The notes below the pieces were generated by a model. It ran no database searches. It saw only the letters and a list, made by a program, of their open reading frames with translations, and was not told the origin of the DNA. From Bedellia somnulentella (lineage: Eukaryota > Arthropoda > Insecta > Lepidoptera > Bedelliidae): 64,000 bases of DNA. The position numbers and the translations under genes are program-made. The stretch is taken from assembly GCA_963576735.1 (NCBI GenBank), contig OY755187.1, forward strand, positions 14,570,001 to 14,634,000. Direction: 5' to 3'. This document shows, one piece after another, positions 1 to 10,473 of the stretch (within the stretch, counting starts at the first letter, position 1; each line of letters opens with the position of its first letter).

Positions 1-792
1 TCCTAATTGCCTGGTGAGATTCTAATTGGAGTCGAAGTTTTAACTTTGGAGGTGAAGGTCAAAGTAATTTAGTTATTCTTAGATCGGTACTTGCACTAAA
101 CGGTAGATCATTGGAAGAACTAAAGTTATCTGTTTTATGTTTAAAAATAGGTTTGGGCACTGGGACAAAAATTAATTTTAATGAAGGTTTTGCATAAGTT
201 ACTCAACAGTAAGTTAGAAACCGTAAACAATCTTCTATAATGCAACTTGTAAGCGAAAGGTTGATATTCAGTAAATATAACTTAAGATAAAAACGCATGA
301 TGCTGCTACAACTAGTTGCGAATCCAAAAACCAATCCTTAGTTATTACAAAACACAATATCATATCTTAATTTATTTTGTGTTTTGTATAACAAGATAAC
401 TATATTTTTTCGCCAATCGTACTTACCGACAGTTGTGCTATAACCGATATTACTTCTAGAGTACTTTCACATCCTCCAAGTTAAACTCCAACTCTACAGA
501 CAGACACACATGCTATTGGTTAACAAGCGAGGAACGGGATGTAAGGACCCCGGAGACTCGTTTCCTAATAGCTGGATGACAAACTGCGCCCGCGAGAACA
601 AATTCTTTACATATTTGTATAAGAACTGTATGGGAACGCACACGATGTAGTGTCTTAACTTTATTCTTTGGTAGACTGGAGAATGCAAATCTATATAAGC
701 AATTAAATTACATCAATATCTGTGATAAGCCAAAATATCGTATTTTTTCACTTATTGTTATAACATATAGATTTGATAAATTGTTGATTAGC
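1..792. other. Unique AT-rich stretch, no gene seen
   Basis: I see no gene, repeat copy or RNA here. A moderately GC-richer patch lies at about 515-600. The short open frame over it on the - strand has no recognisable motif and looks like chance. Confidence 0.5.
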
Positions 793-1022
793 TGTGTAGT
801 GTCGGCTTAGAATAGCACTACCCCATTTCTTCCGGTGGGGGTACGTTAGAAGCGAATAACGGTATTGGTAAAGGTATTTTTGGGCGATGCGGTTGGAGAT
901 CCATCACCAACAACCTTTATTTCACCATCTTTTCCCCACGCAAATTCCAAAAGTGGCTGAGGAATTTCTAATTCCTCAGCTCTGGTTACCCCTTTTATAA
1001 GTATATGTATGTATGTATGTAT
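793..1022 (+). mobile_element. SINE-A copy
   Basis: It begins at the family head GTGTAGTGTCGGCTTAGAAT and runs through the conserved GGGCGATGCGGTTGGAGA and AAAAGTGGCTGAGGAATTT blocks to a TATG-repeat tail. It is diverged from younger copies, for example in the damaged GAGGCGACTAA box. The open frame across it is a by-product of the repeat, because similar frames appear in other copies. Confidence 0.8.
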
Positions 1023-1059
1023 TTGATAAAAAAATCCGGTAACTAATAAAATACCGCAA

Positions 1060-1276
1060 CCGTGATAGCCCACGGGTAGTACACCGCTTATCGTGCAGGC
1101 AATGAGTGTTCAAATCCCGGGTCGGGCCTACATCAATTTGTCTTTTCTAAAGTTATATGTGTGGTTAATTTATCATGGTTGTTAACGGTGAGGGAAAAAA
1201 TCGTGAGGAAATCCACTTGTCCAAGTTCTAATTAGTCATGGGGCAGTGTATTCGTACAAAACGGTGCCGGTGCTAG
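1060..1276 (+). mobile_element. SINE-B copy, 3' truncated
   Basis: A tRNA-like head (CCGTGATAGCCC, then GTGTTCAAATCCCGGG as the B-box region) is followed by the TTTGTCTTTTCTAAAG and GTTGTTAACGGTGAGGG body blocks. It stops after TATTCGTACAAAACGG, so it lacks the last roughly 130 bp of the 366-bp consensus. It is older than the 57-59 kb copies. Confidence 0.8.
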
Positions 1277-3012
1277 ATTTTTAGTTATATTCTTTATATC
1301 TGTTACATGCAGTCAGGTTTTCAACAGCTGAAATATCGATTCGCCCCAGTTTCATAAACCGCATATCGTTTGAATTTCTGCGCCGCACGCAACACATGGT
1401 TTGACTTAACCAAAACTTGCTATTAAAAAACTTTAGTGGTATTTCAAAAACTTTCACACAATTTCTACAAGCTTTAGACATGGGACTATAATTCACTGAT
1501 GAAAAGATTTAGACAGATACTTGACTGGTATTCATTTAATTAAATGTGAGTTGTTGAGCTATCGACTCAATTATAAACTTCAAAAGTATTCAAGATTCAT
1601 AAAAGTTAAATATAGGGCTAGCAGTAGATATAATGTGTTAATTTAGCTCAATATTGAATAGTGAATGTTTTCCCCAACTCAAATATAACCTCTTTTATAA
1701 GTGTTAATATTAAACAGATTACTCGGCTGGCAATTTCTTTTCGTATACCCACGGTATTGGTTCGCGAATCAGTATTATCCCTGTATCAAAAGGGGTAAAC
1801 AGTTAGTGATTGTAAGATAAATATGATATTATTTAAATTACATATATTAAAAATGGTTAATAGATAATTCATACAATACTTTTGTGGCGCCTGAGTTAAA
1901 AGCACGTCCTTACTTAAGTATTTTGGAATGTTTTATATTATTATGCATTGAATAATCGTTATGTGCTTTGATTTGTAATCATGCGGTCATTGTTATTGTC
2001 AAATATTTTCTATTACTGGTACGTGTATAAATGTAATCTGCGTGTGTCCCGTGCTTGCCTAGTACTCGGGAAGAATTATTAATTATTTGAAAACGTAACA
2101 TCGTAAGTTATGAAATGGGTGGCAGAATTTATTCATATCACATGATGTGTAAAGGTATGGTGTTGATCAAGGTGCTTGTTTGGTCGAAACGCTCTGCACA
2201 TATGGATGGCGTAGAGTGCAAGCCTTACTTACCAATTTGTATTTTTTGATTATTTATTCAGTTATTTTAGTTTCTTATTATCTTTGCATAAAAGTCAATA
2301 ACGGTCAAAGCGACACATTTTTTTTGTTCTTAACAACAAATTATATGGATTTAACTTGGTGGAGGTGAAGCAGCAACCGATCAAAATGTATACTAGCGCC
2401 TTTTTCACTTTCTATCATCCATACTTTGATCGCTTCTTTGTATGGCCTAGGCGAACGTCTTATACTTAAATAAATATATATATACATACGACGATATATA
2501 TATACGGACATATGACGCAGATCAAGTAGCCCCAAAGTAAGTACAACTTAATGACTTGTTGTATTGGATACTAACTCAACGATATATGTAGTATAATATA
2601 ATACACATATTAATAACATCCAATACTACTATACTTTACTAATATTTATGTATTACACATACATGTATTTATATCAAGTATATGTTAATACTCTATGATA
2701 GCCAGACAATGTCGATGACGACAATTTCAGCATTATAGACCACCAGCATAGGCCTTGCAAATAAATCTAAGAAAATATGACCATATTAAGGTTGTCAGGC
2801 TGAATGACCAGGCTATCATAACATGAAAGTACCGTTAAACGTCGCGATTTCACCAGGCAGGCGGGTGCGTGGCGCGTGGAAGCCGCAGGGCGGGCGCGGC
2901 GGGTGGGCAAAGCTTGTCTTTCGCTAAATTAAATGGAGATGCATATCTTCTGTTACTTTGATGGCCTGGTACACATGACTCAAGCTCTGCTTTCTTTTTA
3001 ATATTATCACGG
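1277..3012. other. Unique AT-rich stretch
   Basis: No gene is recognised. It holds AT-rich microsatellite-like sequence near 2465-2515, a GC-rich patch at 2850-2910, and one + strand CCTGGTA heptamer at 2965. The short open frames have no family resemblance. Confidence 0.45.
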
Positions 3013-3025
3013 TTACTATTTATAA

Positions 3026-3397
3026 GCGACATGATAGTCCAGTGGATAGAACACCCGCCCGAAAAACAGAAGGGCGTGAGTTCCAATCCTGGGACGGGCC
3101 TACACCAATTTGTCTTTTCTAAAGTCATATGTGTGGTTAATTTATCATGGTTGCTAACGGTGAGGGAAAACATCGTGAGGAAACCCACATGGCTGAGTTG
3201 TACTTAGTCATGTGACAGTGTATTCGTACAAAACGGCGATAGGCCTGCCCCCTATCACGTGAGTACACTGTCTTAGCAAAACGTGGGTACCTTCTCTGGC
3301 AACTAGATGGCGCTTGCCATGTGAGTTCAGGAGTATTGGTACCTCTGCCAACCCCTTCGGGGATAAACGGCGTGAACGTTTATGTTTATGTTATTTA
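3026..3397 (+). mobile_element. SINE-B copy, subfamily 2
   Basis: This subfamily has a different tRNA-like head (GCGACATGATAGTCCAGTGG, B-box GAGTTCCAATCC) joined to the same body and the same 3' end (CCCCTTCGGGGATAAACGG, then GTTTATG repeats). Imperfect target duplications flank it: TTACTATTTATAA at 3013-3025 and TTACTACTTTATAA at 3398-3411. The 23597 copy has the same head, so this is a real subfamily. Confidence 0.85.
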
Positions 3398-3913
3398 TTA
3401 CTACTTTATAAAAAACATTATAACACAATTATGCAAAGTTATTAGAGACGAAAATTGAAGTAAGTTAAATTCGGAATAACTAATAACCTTCAAACATATT
3501 TACATACTTATGGGTCAAACTCAGAACCTACTTTTTTGTGTCGAAAAAAAGTTTGGAAATAAAGGGTTTTGCTTTTAACTAAAATTTGTGCAATGAAAGT
3601 CACTTTATATGATGTGATTCATATATGTGTAATTTTTAAAATACATGAGCTCTACTACTTGTACCTCTTTACTTCTTAGTTACTTTCTACAGTTTCTTTC
3701 TTTACTTCTTAGTTAATTTTATAAATGTGAAAGTTTAGATGTTTGGTTGTTTGAGGTAAAAGGGCTTCTCAATCACAGATTGTATATGAAAAAGATTTTG
3801 CAGAATGCTAGATAATGACCCCAATTATCAAATAGAATACTTTTTATCCCGGAAAAATTTGACCAATAAAATATTCACGCCTGATTGAACCCAGAGTACC
3901 GGAAAAACGCCTA

Positions 3914-4043
3914 AAGTTTGGCATAAGTAAATTTACAGTACGAAGTATGTCGGTTTAGCTAGTAGGAATATAATCTTGAAAATTTATGTATATTTTTAGA
4001 ACTCAAATGCTGTAAGTGTCCAAAACATATCTCTACTTATCAA
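3914..4043 (+). mobile_element. MITE-like element, copy 1 of 2
   Basis: A 130-bp sequence from AAGTTTGGCATAAG to ACTTATCAA matches 5319-5448 in the same orientation at about 126 of 130 positions. The 5' terminal repeat is damaged here (CTAAAGT instead of GATAAGT). I do not recognise a named family and see no coding capacity. Confidence 0.6.
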
Positions 4044-5313
4044 ATATATCTACTTTAAGTTGCTGCATAGTTTTCGGTTCATTATTCATTATTAAAAGTA
4101 GCTACCGTTACCAAAGATAAAATGTGTAGTCGAAATGTGTTAGACATGGCGCTTCTAGATAACGAACTGTTTTAACTCAAATTGTAAAGAAAATATTGGA
4201 TATATCTTTCAAAGTTTGTTAGTTAGTCGATAGGAAAAAAAAATCTCTGACGATTTTGAAACCTATCGAACATGTTATTTATACAACTTGTGTGAGAGAG
4301 TTATTTGCAGACATATATATGTGTACAACGCACCATAAACTTTTCAATTTTAGGGCAGTGCTAAGCATAGCTTAAAAACCATAGATCTCGCCACTCCAAC
4401 ATAACAGTAGTCTTTTAATTTTCGTAAAATCGATTTCAGCTGTAAACTCTACTTTGTACTTATAAATGAAATTTTCGCAGAAAGCTGTGTTTTAGTTTAT
4501 TTTATTAGCTTTCCGTTCTAAAGCTGCTAAGTGATCGCAACCAAGGTAATTGGTAATTTATATGTAAAACGCTTGTCGGGCGGCGGCGGTGGCGGCGGCG
4601 GCGTCGGCTCTTGTCAATCACACGCGCTGCCGAGACGCGCCACTCACTATGGAGTGCTGACTTATGATCTAGCGTTCTGTGACGCGCATTGCTTACTAAG
4701 TATATTTAAACTATTTTGATTGTAAGTAGCCGTTTGGGGCATGAGTGTACGGAGTAAGACGCTTTTATAAAAAAACCTTAACAAACTCATCGTTGTAAGA
4801 TTGCAGTCGCAAAGATTATTCGGAATAAGAAATTCCTTACCTACTTTTGGAAGTTGACTAGGCCAAATACGAAATCCCAGAGGAGGAAATGAGGTAGTGC
4901 TACTCTAAGTCTTTTTAAACAGTAAGTTTATAGTATATCTAACATATGTGGAGTAGAACATTTATTTAAAGTTTTACGGAGCAGGAATCGTTCGTTTCGA
5001 ATACCATGAGCGCAGGCGCCATGTGGTTGATGCATTCACCTGCCATTCTTTGATGCCCTGGTATCATAAGGGTTAATTATTCAAACAAGGTTTTAGTTTT
5101 CACTTTAATTGTTTAAGGTATTTGTGACGTCTAAACTGTAAGTATATATTGTCGGGAAGAGTTTCGTCTCTTTAACAAATTACCTGCAGTTCTATATAGA
5201 CATTCTATAAAATGCCTAGGCAAAGTGTATCATTTGGTTCATTGCCTAGGCATTGCAAACAATAATGGATTACACATATTAGCTAAAACATCTATAATGT
5301 TCTTCATCTTGAC
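4044..5313. other. Mostly unique stretch with GGC repeat and a SINE-A relic
   Basis: Between the two MITE-like copies lie an imperfect GGC/GGT trinucleotide run at about 4577-4606 in a GC-rich island (to about 4690), and a badly eroded SINE-A piece at about 4820-4910 on the - strand (AATTCCTTACCTACTTTTGG and GAGGTAGTGCTACTCTAAG). A CCTGGTA heptamer is at 5057. An open frame through the GGC run reads as polyglycine with no conserved flanks, so I do not call it a gene. Confidence 0.5.
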
Positions 5314-5447
5314 CTGATAAGTTTGGCATAAGTAAATTTACAGTACGAAGTATGTCGGGTCAGTTAGTAGGAATATAATCTTGAAAATTTATGTATATAT
5401 TTAGAACTCAAATGCTGTAAGTGTCCAAAACATATCTCTACTTATCA
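5314..5447 (+). mobile_element. MITE-like element, copy 2 of 2
   Basis: The better preserved copy. It is bounded by the 8-bp inverted pair TGATAAGT (5314-5321) and ACTTATCA (5440-5447). The body is about 97% identical to 3914-4043. The size and short terminal inverted repeats suggest a non-autonomous DNA transposon, but two copies cannot prove the boundaries. Confidence 0.6.
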
Positions 5448-5448
5448 A

Positions 5449-6098
5449 TTAACCTACCTATATATTATAGCAAAATTATAGTATTAAAATAGTTTTTCAT
5501 TATTAATTCTAATTAAACAATGCTAAACACATGGTGTGGGTAGTGAAACAAAATATATGTACCGTCTGTATCAATTAGAAAAAATAGGGTTGTAAACAAA
5601 GAAACGTCAATGACCTTTTAGTATTTTAGTGTTGTAACCAATATAATCGACGGCGACGTAAACATCGAATACGTTACTAATTGTAAGCAAATTTCTTGAT
5701 CCAATTTAATCGTATACTTATAAACAGATGTAAAACACACATTCGTTCCCTATAATAACTTTTATGCATATACTCACGTTAGCCAACATTGGGGTATGCA
5801 GAGAAGAGACTGTTGCGACCTCTAGACGGCGAACTCATTCGCACACTAGCAGGGTCATAAAAATATCCAAATCATGGCATCGAAATGTTTTTCTTACTAA
5901 AGTATAAATACAAATTACTTGTTGATTGATACACAGCAGGGTGAATAGAACTGTGATAGTACAGTGAAAGGCAAGCTGATGAACATATCATCTCGACGCC
6001 ATTCCAACAACGGGCGGTGGGGTCGTCACATACCTACGCCATTACCATTAAGTTGAATTTTGACGTTCAAAAAACAAAGATTTATCTTTTCACTTTGA

Positions 6099-6102
<4 letters not shown>
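5449..6102. other. Unique AT-rich stretch, no gene seen
   Basis: Nothing recognisable apart from AT-rich spacer. It ends at the TA microsatellite. Confidence 0.45.

Positions 6103-6150
<48 letters not shown>
6103..6150. repeat. (TA)n microsatellite
   Basis: About 48 bp of uninterrupted alternating TA. Likely to vary in length between individuals. Confidence 0.95.
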
Positions 6151-6153
<3 letters not shown>

Positions 6154-6334
6154 AATTTGTGTAAATGTGTGATGTACATACACTTCTTATAAAATTATTC
6201 AAGATAGTCGAATACAAAAAACCAAGATATGTTTAAAATTTCAGTTAAAAGTATGAAATAATAGTTACTGTATCGTTAACACTCACATTATTATTTTTTT
6301 TTAAATGCTACCAAACAATTTACTATTTAAATTC

Positions 6335-6641
6335 CTCACAGCCCATATATGTTCCCATCAAGGGGCTCGAGCCTACCCTATATAGGGCGATATGGCCATA
6401 ATCCACCACGCTGGCCAATTGCGGGTTGGTAGACTAAAGACTACTACCGTAATAGTAGCCGGTACCGACGGCTTAACGTGCCCGAAGCACGGAATCATCT
6501 TAATTTTGCAATATCCTTCCAAACTGGGTTAAATCTTACAAATCTTTGTAAAGTTACCACCCCTCGGGGATCGAACCCAAGACCCCGTACTTGAAACCAA
6601 GCGCTTAACCGCGAGATGGAGGCAGTCATTTACATTGAAAA
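6335..6641 (-). mobile_element. tRNA-derived SINE (SINE-C)
   Basis: Read on the - strand, it starts near 6640 with a tRNA-like head: an A-box-like GCGGTTAAGCGCTTGGTTT and a clear B box GGGTTCGATCCCC at about 6568-6580. A tRNA-unrelated body follows and ends near GCCCATATATGTTCCCATC. The head would fold like a tRNA D and T arm, but the body shows it is a SINE and not a tRNA gene. A short relic of the same body lies at 34085-34140. Confidence 0.65.
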
Positions 6642-6690
6642 TGGATTTAATATAGTAATTTAGACAAACATAACTTAGGTATTAATGTAT

Positions 6691-7140
6691 AATTTAGGTT
6701 GTCTCAGGTAGGTCTTCGATATCCGATTCATCATCAGTGGTCGTAGAGTCGCCAACATTTATTATAATTTTTTCTTGTATGGAATCCGTCGCAGCATCAA
6801 TTAAACCTTCCAGGTCCTTCATTTTTTTTTCTTCTTTTATAACGTGACTAATACATCCTGTCCACTGCGCTGCACCAATTTTTGCTATACCTTCTTCCAG
6901 TAAAGTCCTAACCTCGGGCATTCTAAATGTTTTATTGTTCCGTCCTACATATGACTTTACTTGAGCCCAAATTAGTTCTATTGGGTTCAGTTCGCAGTGG
7001 TACGGAGGAAGACGTAGTACTTGGATATTTTGCTTTTCGGCCATATCGTCTATAACCTTTTTTAATATTCGTTTTTTTTTCGTACTAACATGAGAGCACA
7101 TTTGAGCAAAAATTTGTATAGCGATTTTCCGGAGCAATTG
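6691..7140 (-). pseudogene. C-terminal exon of a Tc1/mariner-type DDE transposase (fragment)
   Basis: An open frame of about 148 codons carries the hallmark LPPYHCELNPIELIWAQVK, where the E of NPIE is the third acidic catalytic residue of the DDE_3 fold. A VKSYV segment and a charged C-terminus ending in an acidic tail (DDESDIEDLPE) follow. The two upstream catalytic aspartates are absent, so alone it cannot catalyse transposition. On the - strand the frame is preceded by TTTATTTCTGTAG at 7141-7153, a good splice acceptor, so this may be the last exon of a spliced gene whose other exons are not seen. It lacks an ATG at the right place. It could be a dead transposon piece or, less likely, a domesticated exon. 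Confidence 0.6.
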
Positions 7141-7156
7141 CTACAGAAATAAAATG

Positions 7157-7199
7157 ATTAAATACGTAAATATAGAACAGGCGTATTTACGTATTTAAT
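7157..7199. repeat. Perfect 16-bp inverted repeat
   Basis: Arms at 7157-7172 and 7184-7199 (core AAATACGTAAATA) are perfectly complementary around an 11-nt loop. It lies just upstream of the DDE exon and could be a transposon subterminal hairpin. It is too short for a typical miRNA precursor. Confidence 0.8.
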
Positions 7200-7375
7200 A
7201 AAATAAAACTAATCCCAATCCCACAATAAACCTTAGAAGTTACACCTATGTATAAAATTAAAAAGAGAGATTAAATTCCCCGAGTGACTGACAGCCAATA
7301 TTAATGCCAAACGCATCACATTATTCATACCTGACTTATCTTTAATAACGAAATGTTTTGTATGTGTAAATTAAA

Positions 7376-7407
7376 TGTGTCAACCCGTGCAAAGCCGGGA
7401 CGGGCCG
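7376..7407 (-). repeat. 5' end sliver of an RTE-like element
   Basis: ACCCGTGCAAAGCCGGGACG is the reverse complement of the block that opens the RTE-like elements at 11442 and 25583 (CGGCTTCGCACGGG). Only this end is present, and the adjacent SINE-A inserted at its edge. Confidence 0.5.
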
Positions 7408-7418
7408 TTAGTCGATTA

Positions 7419-7675
7419 CATACATACATACATATACTCTCGGCTATAAATTCCTTGACGGGGTAGCCAGAGCTTTGGAATGAGAAATTCCTCAGCCACT
7501 TTTGGAAGTTGAAAGGGGAAAAGATGGTAACAGTAAATGTTTTTGGTGACGGGTCTCCAACCACATCGCCCAAAAATCACTTAAAAAGCCCCTAGACCCT
7601 TAGTCGCCTCTTACGATCACCCACGGGTAGAAATGGGGTAGTGTTATTCTAAGCCGACACTACACGGCAAAATCC
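7419..7675 (-). mobile_element. SINE-A copy with exact target duplication
   Basis: A full-length 257-bp copy. The 11-bp duplication TTAGTCGATTA is at 7408-7418 and 7676-7686. The tail (CATAC repeats on +) is on the left and the head (CCGACACTACACGGC) on the right. Confidence 0.9.
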
Positions 7676-7686
7676 TTAGTCGATTA

Positions 7687-8682
7687 ATAAAAGACATTTC
7701 TAAAAAAAGACCAGAATCGGCCCGAACCAAATAAAACTTAAATGTAATAGTAAAATAGGTATAATCTACATACTCACTAACCATTTCTGAACTTAAAACG
7801 TAATAAATTTGTTTTGTGTATCAATATACATATTATTATTTTTGTTAAAAATACAATAGTTTACAGTGTTATACATTTTATTCACTGCGATTTTGATATA
7901 TTGGATCTTCTTACATCGATTCATCAATCGGTAATCGATTACTGTCATTCTTTCATTACTATTTAATGTCAATACCCATCCCAAATTTTTGCATTGGAAA
8001 AAATATTAAGTAACCAAATTTTTAATTTTTTTTGTGTTTTGCAAGTTTTATCTCCAATTAATACTTAGTTTTTAGCTGGATCATTCGACGAATGTGTTTT
8101 ATAATTGACGGATGTGAAATTCTAGTGTCATGGAAGTATTTTCTTGATGAAATCTACGATTTTATTCCCGGCAATGGTTTGTTTACAATCCTTTTTTTTG
8201 TAATAGATATAGATTGTATCTTTAATTCCATTGAAATATAATAATGACCCATTCTAATCGAAATTCAATCTAAAAGATAATAAATAAGGTCTTAAACAAA
8301 CACAATGAAGTGTAGTTCCGTTTCAATTAAACCTTATAAAACAACCTTAATCAAGAACCTTACGACGTCAAACGTAAAATTCGTTGTCTCTTTCTTTTAA
8401 CAAAGGATGGAAAGTGACGATAAATGTTGAAGGTAAAATGCTTTGTTACATTTTGGGTGATAAGTATGCTCGCTTTTTTCAATAATTTATCATCGACCCC
8501 TACTTATGTAAATTGGTGTCGTTTAATGAGATGCTTAAATTAAGGACGCCTCATTAAAATGGGCCCAGCTTTTTTATCGGAGAGCACGTGTTACGGTTAT
8601 GAAAGATGGGCAAAGAAATTGTTATGGGCTTTTCGTTTGTTTATTTTTAACTGAAATCTCTGGTATGGTAAACTATTTAGAG
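7687..8682. other. Unique AT-rich stretch, no gene seen
   Basis: No repeat or coding signature recognised. The short open frame near 7793-7984 on - is low-complexity and AT-rich. Confidence 0.45.
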
Positions 8683-9682
8683 ATAAAAAAGAAAAAGAAA
8701 AACTTCAAATTAAAAACTAAACAGAAAAATTTAATATTATTATTTTTTATTTAAAAAAGAACCGCCTTCAAAAATCCAACTGAAAAGTATAAAATAATTT
8801 TTATTTATTTTATTATGTACAACTCTATTCAACTTCTTCTTTTTGAAGTCGGTGCCAAACCAATTTTCATGACAAAGAAGAACGAATATTAGTGGCCCGC
8901 CCAAGTTGAGTGAGTTCTCCACCCCATCAGCGTATGTCATCCTTATAAACCTTCCTTTTTAATCAATTAATAAAAAAAATCGCATTAAAATTCATTTCGT
9001 AGTTTTACAGATTAAAGTATACATAAGTCTGGGATACCAGACAGGGAAAGAGAAAGCGACTTTGTTTTATACTATGTAGTGATTTAGATTCTCGATCGTC
9101 TTTTTACAAAGTGTTAGAAGTATTGGTTGTGCCAACTCGGTGCATGCATGTCTCTGTCGAATTGTTAATTCCGTTAGTTTGAAATCTGATAATCTTACAT
9201 AACCTAACCTAACGTTAGTTTACTATCTCGCTATCTATCTAAAATTATAATTTACTATTGATTACAGTTTTACGGTGACATGTATATTATGATAATTTCT
9301 CTGCGGAGTGCGACGCATGCACACCAGGCTAAGCACCGCTCACTGTCCCCCAATTCCATCCTTTATAAAGAAACGTCTTTGCGAGCGGAAGAAATTTCTT
9401 GATTTTTGAGCGCGATTGTGTTACCTACTGTTGTTGAGGCACTATCGATTGATTTATTATTCGTATGGTTTCTCTATGTAGCAATTTTCATTTTGGATTT
9501 GTCTGTTTGGCACCGACTTCAAAAAGAAGAAGTTGAATAGAGTTGTACATAATAAAATAAATAAAAATTATTTTATACTTTTCAGTTGGATTTTTGAAGG
9601 CGGTTCTTTTTTAAATAAAAAATAATAATATTAAATTTTTCTGTTTAGTTTTTAATTTGAAGTTTTTCTTTTTCTTTTTTAT
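8683..9682. mobile_element. Long inverted-repeat element with perfect 178-bp arms
   Basis: Arms 8683-8860 and 9505-9682 are reverse complements over 178 bp with no mismatch that I can find. Each ends inward at GAAGTCGGTGCCAAAC. The 644-bp interior holds a sequence like the 3' end of an RTE-like element (about 8940-9085, ending GAAAGCGACTTTGTTTTATA) plus unique sequence. There is no transposase. The arms share the GAAGTCGGT core with 10474-11142 and 50370-50966, suggesting a related family of foldback or Helitron-like elements. A transcript through both arms would form a long dsRNA. Confidence 0.75.
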
Positions 9683-9808
9683 TTTATACTTTTTAGTGAT
9701 AAGTTCTTTAATCACTCTGAGTTTTTTTAGTGAATAAGTGACAGTTTTTGAGAGATAAGTTTTACTGTTTTATAGTTTTTTTAACAGGTAGTTATAATAT
9801 TTGTTATT

Positions 9809-10172
9809 ATGACTTTAGCTTACTTGTTACTATTTTGTTTACCTGCGGGCCTAGATAGAAAAGCAAAGGATGCTTTAAGGAAAAGTCGCGTAAGGGAGAA
9901 CGAAACACCCATCGAAAAAAAACAAAGACTTCAGCAGGGCAAGCACGAGCCGTATTTAAACTAGTCATCGCGTGGGATAAAGCAGCCATCTTTTACGCAC
10001 TTACTTAGTATCGTATACTGCCATCTCATTCTAACCGTTATCGCGTCGATAACTCGTGCTTGCCCTTCAGAATGAGAGAGATCGTCAGCGTGCTGCTCTT
10101 GCTGCCGAAACAGATGAGCAAAGAGAAGTTCACCTATCACAAATGCGAAGAAACACTCTTGTATATATGTAG
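9809..10172 (+). pseudogene. STPR-like repeat remnant, probably Helitron-derived, split by a MITE
   Basis: Two short frames fit one interrupted coding sequence. The first (to 9934) encodes a basic segment ending NETPIEKKQRLQQ. The second (from 10068) reads NERDRQRAALAAETDEQREV, then stops at 10170. The ETPxxxxQRL spacing is that of STPR-type 23-residue peptide repeats. These occur in some insect DNA-binding proteins and, as I recall, upstream of the Rep domain in arthropod Helitrons. The MITE at 9935-10065 inserted after a glutamine codon. No Rep or helicase domain adjoins it. The assignment to Helitron is an inference. Confidence 0.5.
9935..10065 (+). mobile_element. 131-bp MITE with 13-bp terminal inverted repeats
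   Basis: Ends GGGCAAGCACGAG (9937-9949) and CTCGTGCTTGCCC (10053-10065) are perfect inverted repeats. TTCAG flanks it at 9930-9934 and 10066-10070. Related copies lie at 58109-58220 and 59399-59492, sharing ACTTAGTATCGTATACTG and CATTCTAACCG. No coding capacity. The superfamily is uncertain because the 5-bp duplication does not fit hAT well. Confidence 0.75.
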
Positions 10173-10473
10173 CGTTGAGTCGAGTAAAATTCCTTGATGA
10201 GATGGCTTTAAGTGATATAGATTCAAAGAAATACTTAAATGGTTAAGACCATTCCGAAAGCGCGAAATTCCCCATGACGAAAGCGCCTTGATTGAAATGA
10301 CCAGGATGAAAAACATGATGTTGCAATATATATTTTTTTCTTTAATATAATTAAGAGTAATTTATTCATGTTTTTATATACTTTTTTGCTCAAAATTTAG
10401 TAACTCTGTTTATTACTAATAAAAAAACTTTATTATCATATATTGATAAATTTCTGTCTAGTATTGATAACTT

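Noticed and set aside
846..1073. Open frame over 846-1073, and similar ones at 7325, 13082, 55429, 62635 and 62976
   Set aside because: They all translate the same SINE-A sequence; the shared peptide (GDxxxDPSPxTF) is a repeat artefact.
2850..3188. 112-codon frame on - and its twin at 23572-23760
   Set aside because: Both are antisense readings of SINE-B subfamily 2.
4531..4719. Polyglycine frame
   Set aside because: It is a GGC microsatellite without conserved flanks or a proper ATG.
6556..6640. tRNA gene on -
   Set aside because: A good B box, but it runs into a SINE body and lacks a clean acceptor stem.
7157..7199. miRNA precursor
   Set aside because: The 16-bp stem is too short and too AT-rich.
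9770..9795. Recursive splice site at TTTTTTTAACAGGTAGTT
   Set aside because: The donor GTAGTT is weak and it lies in Helitron-like material.
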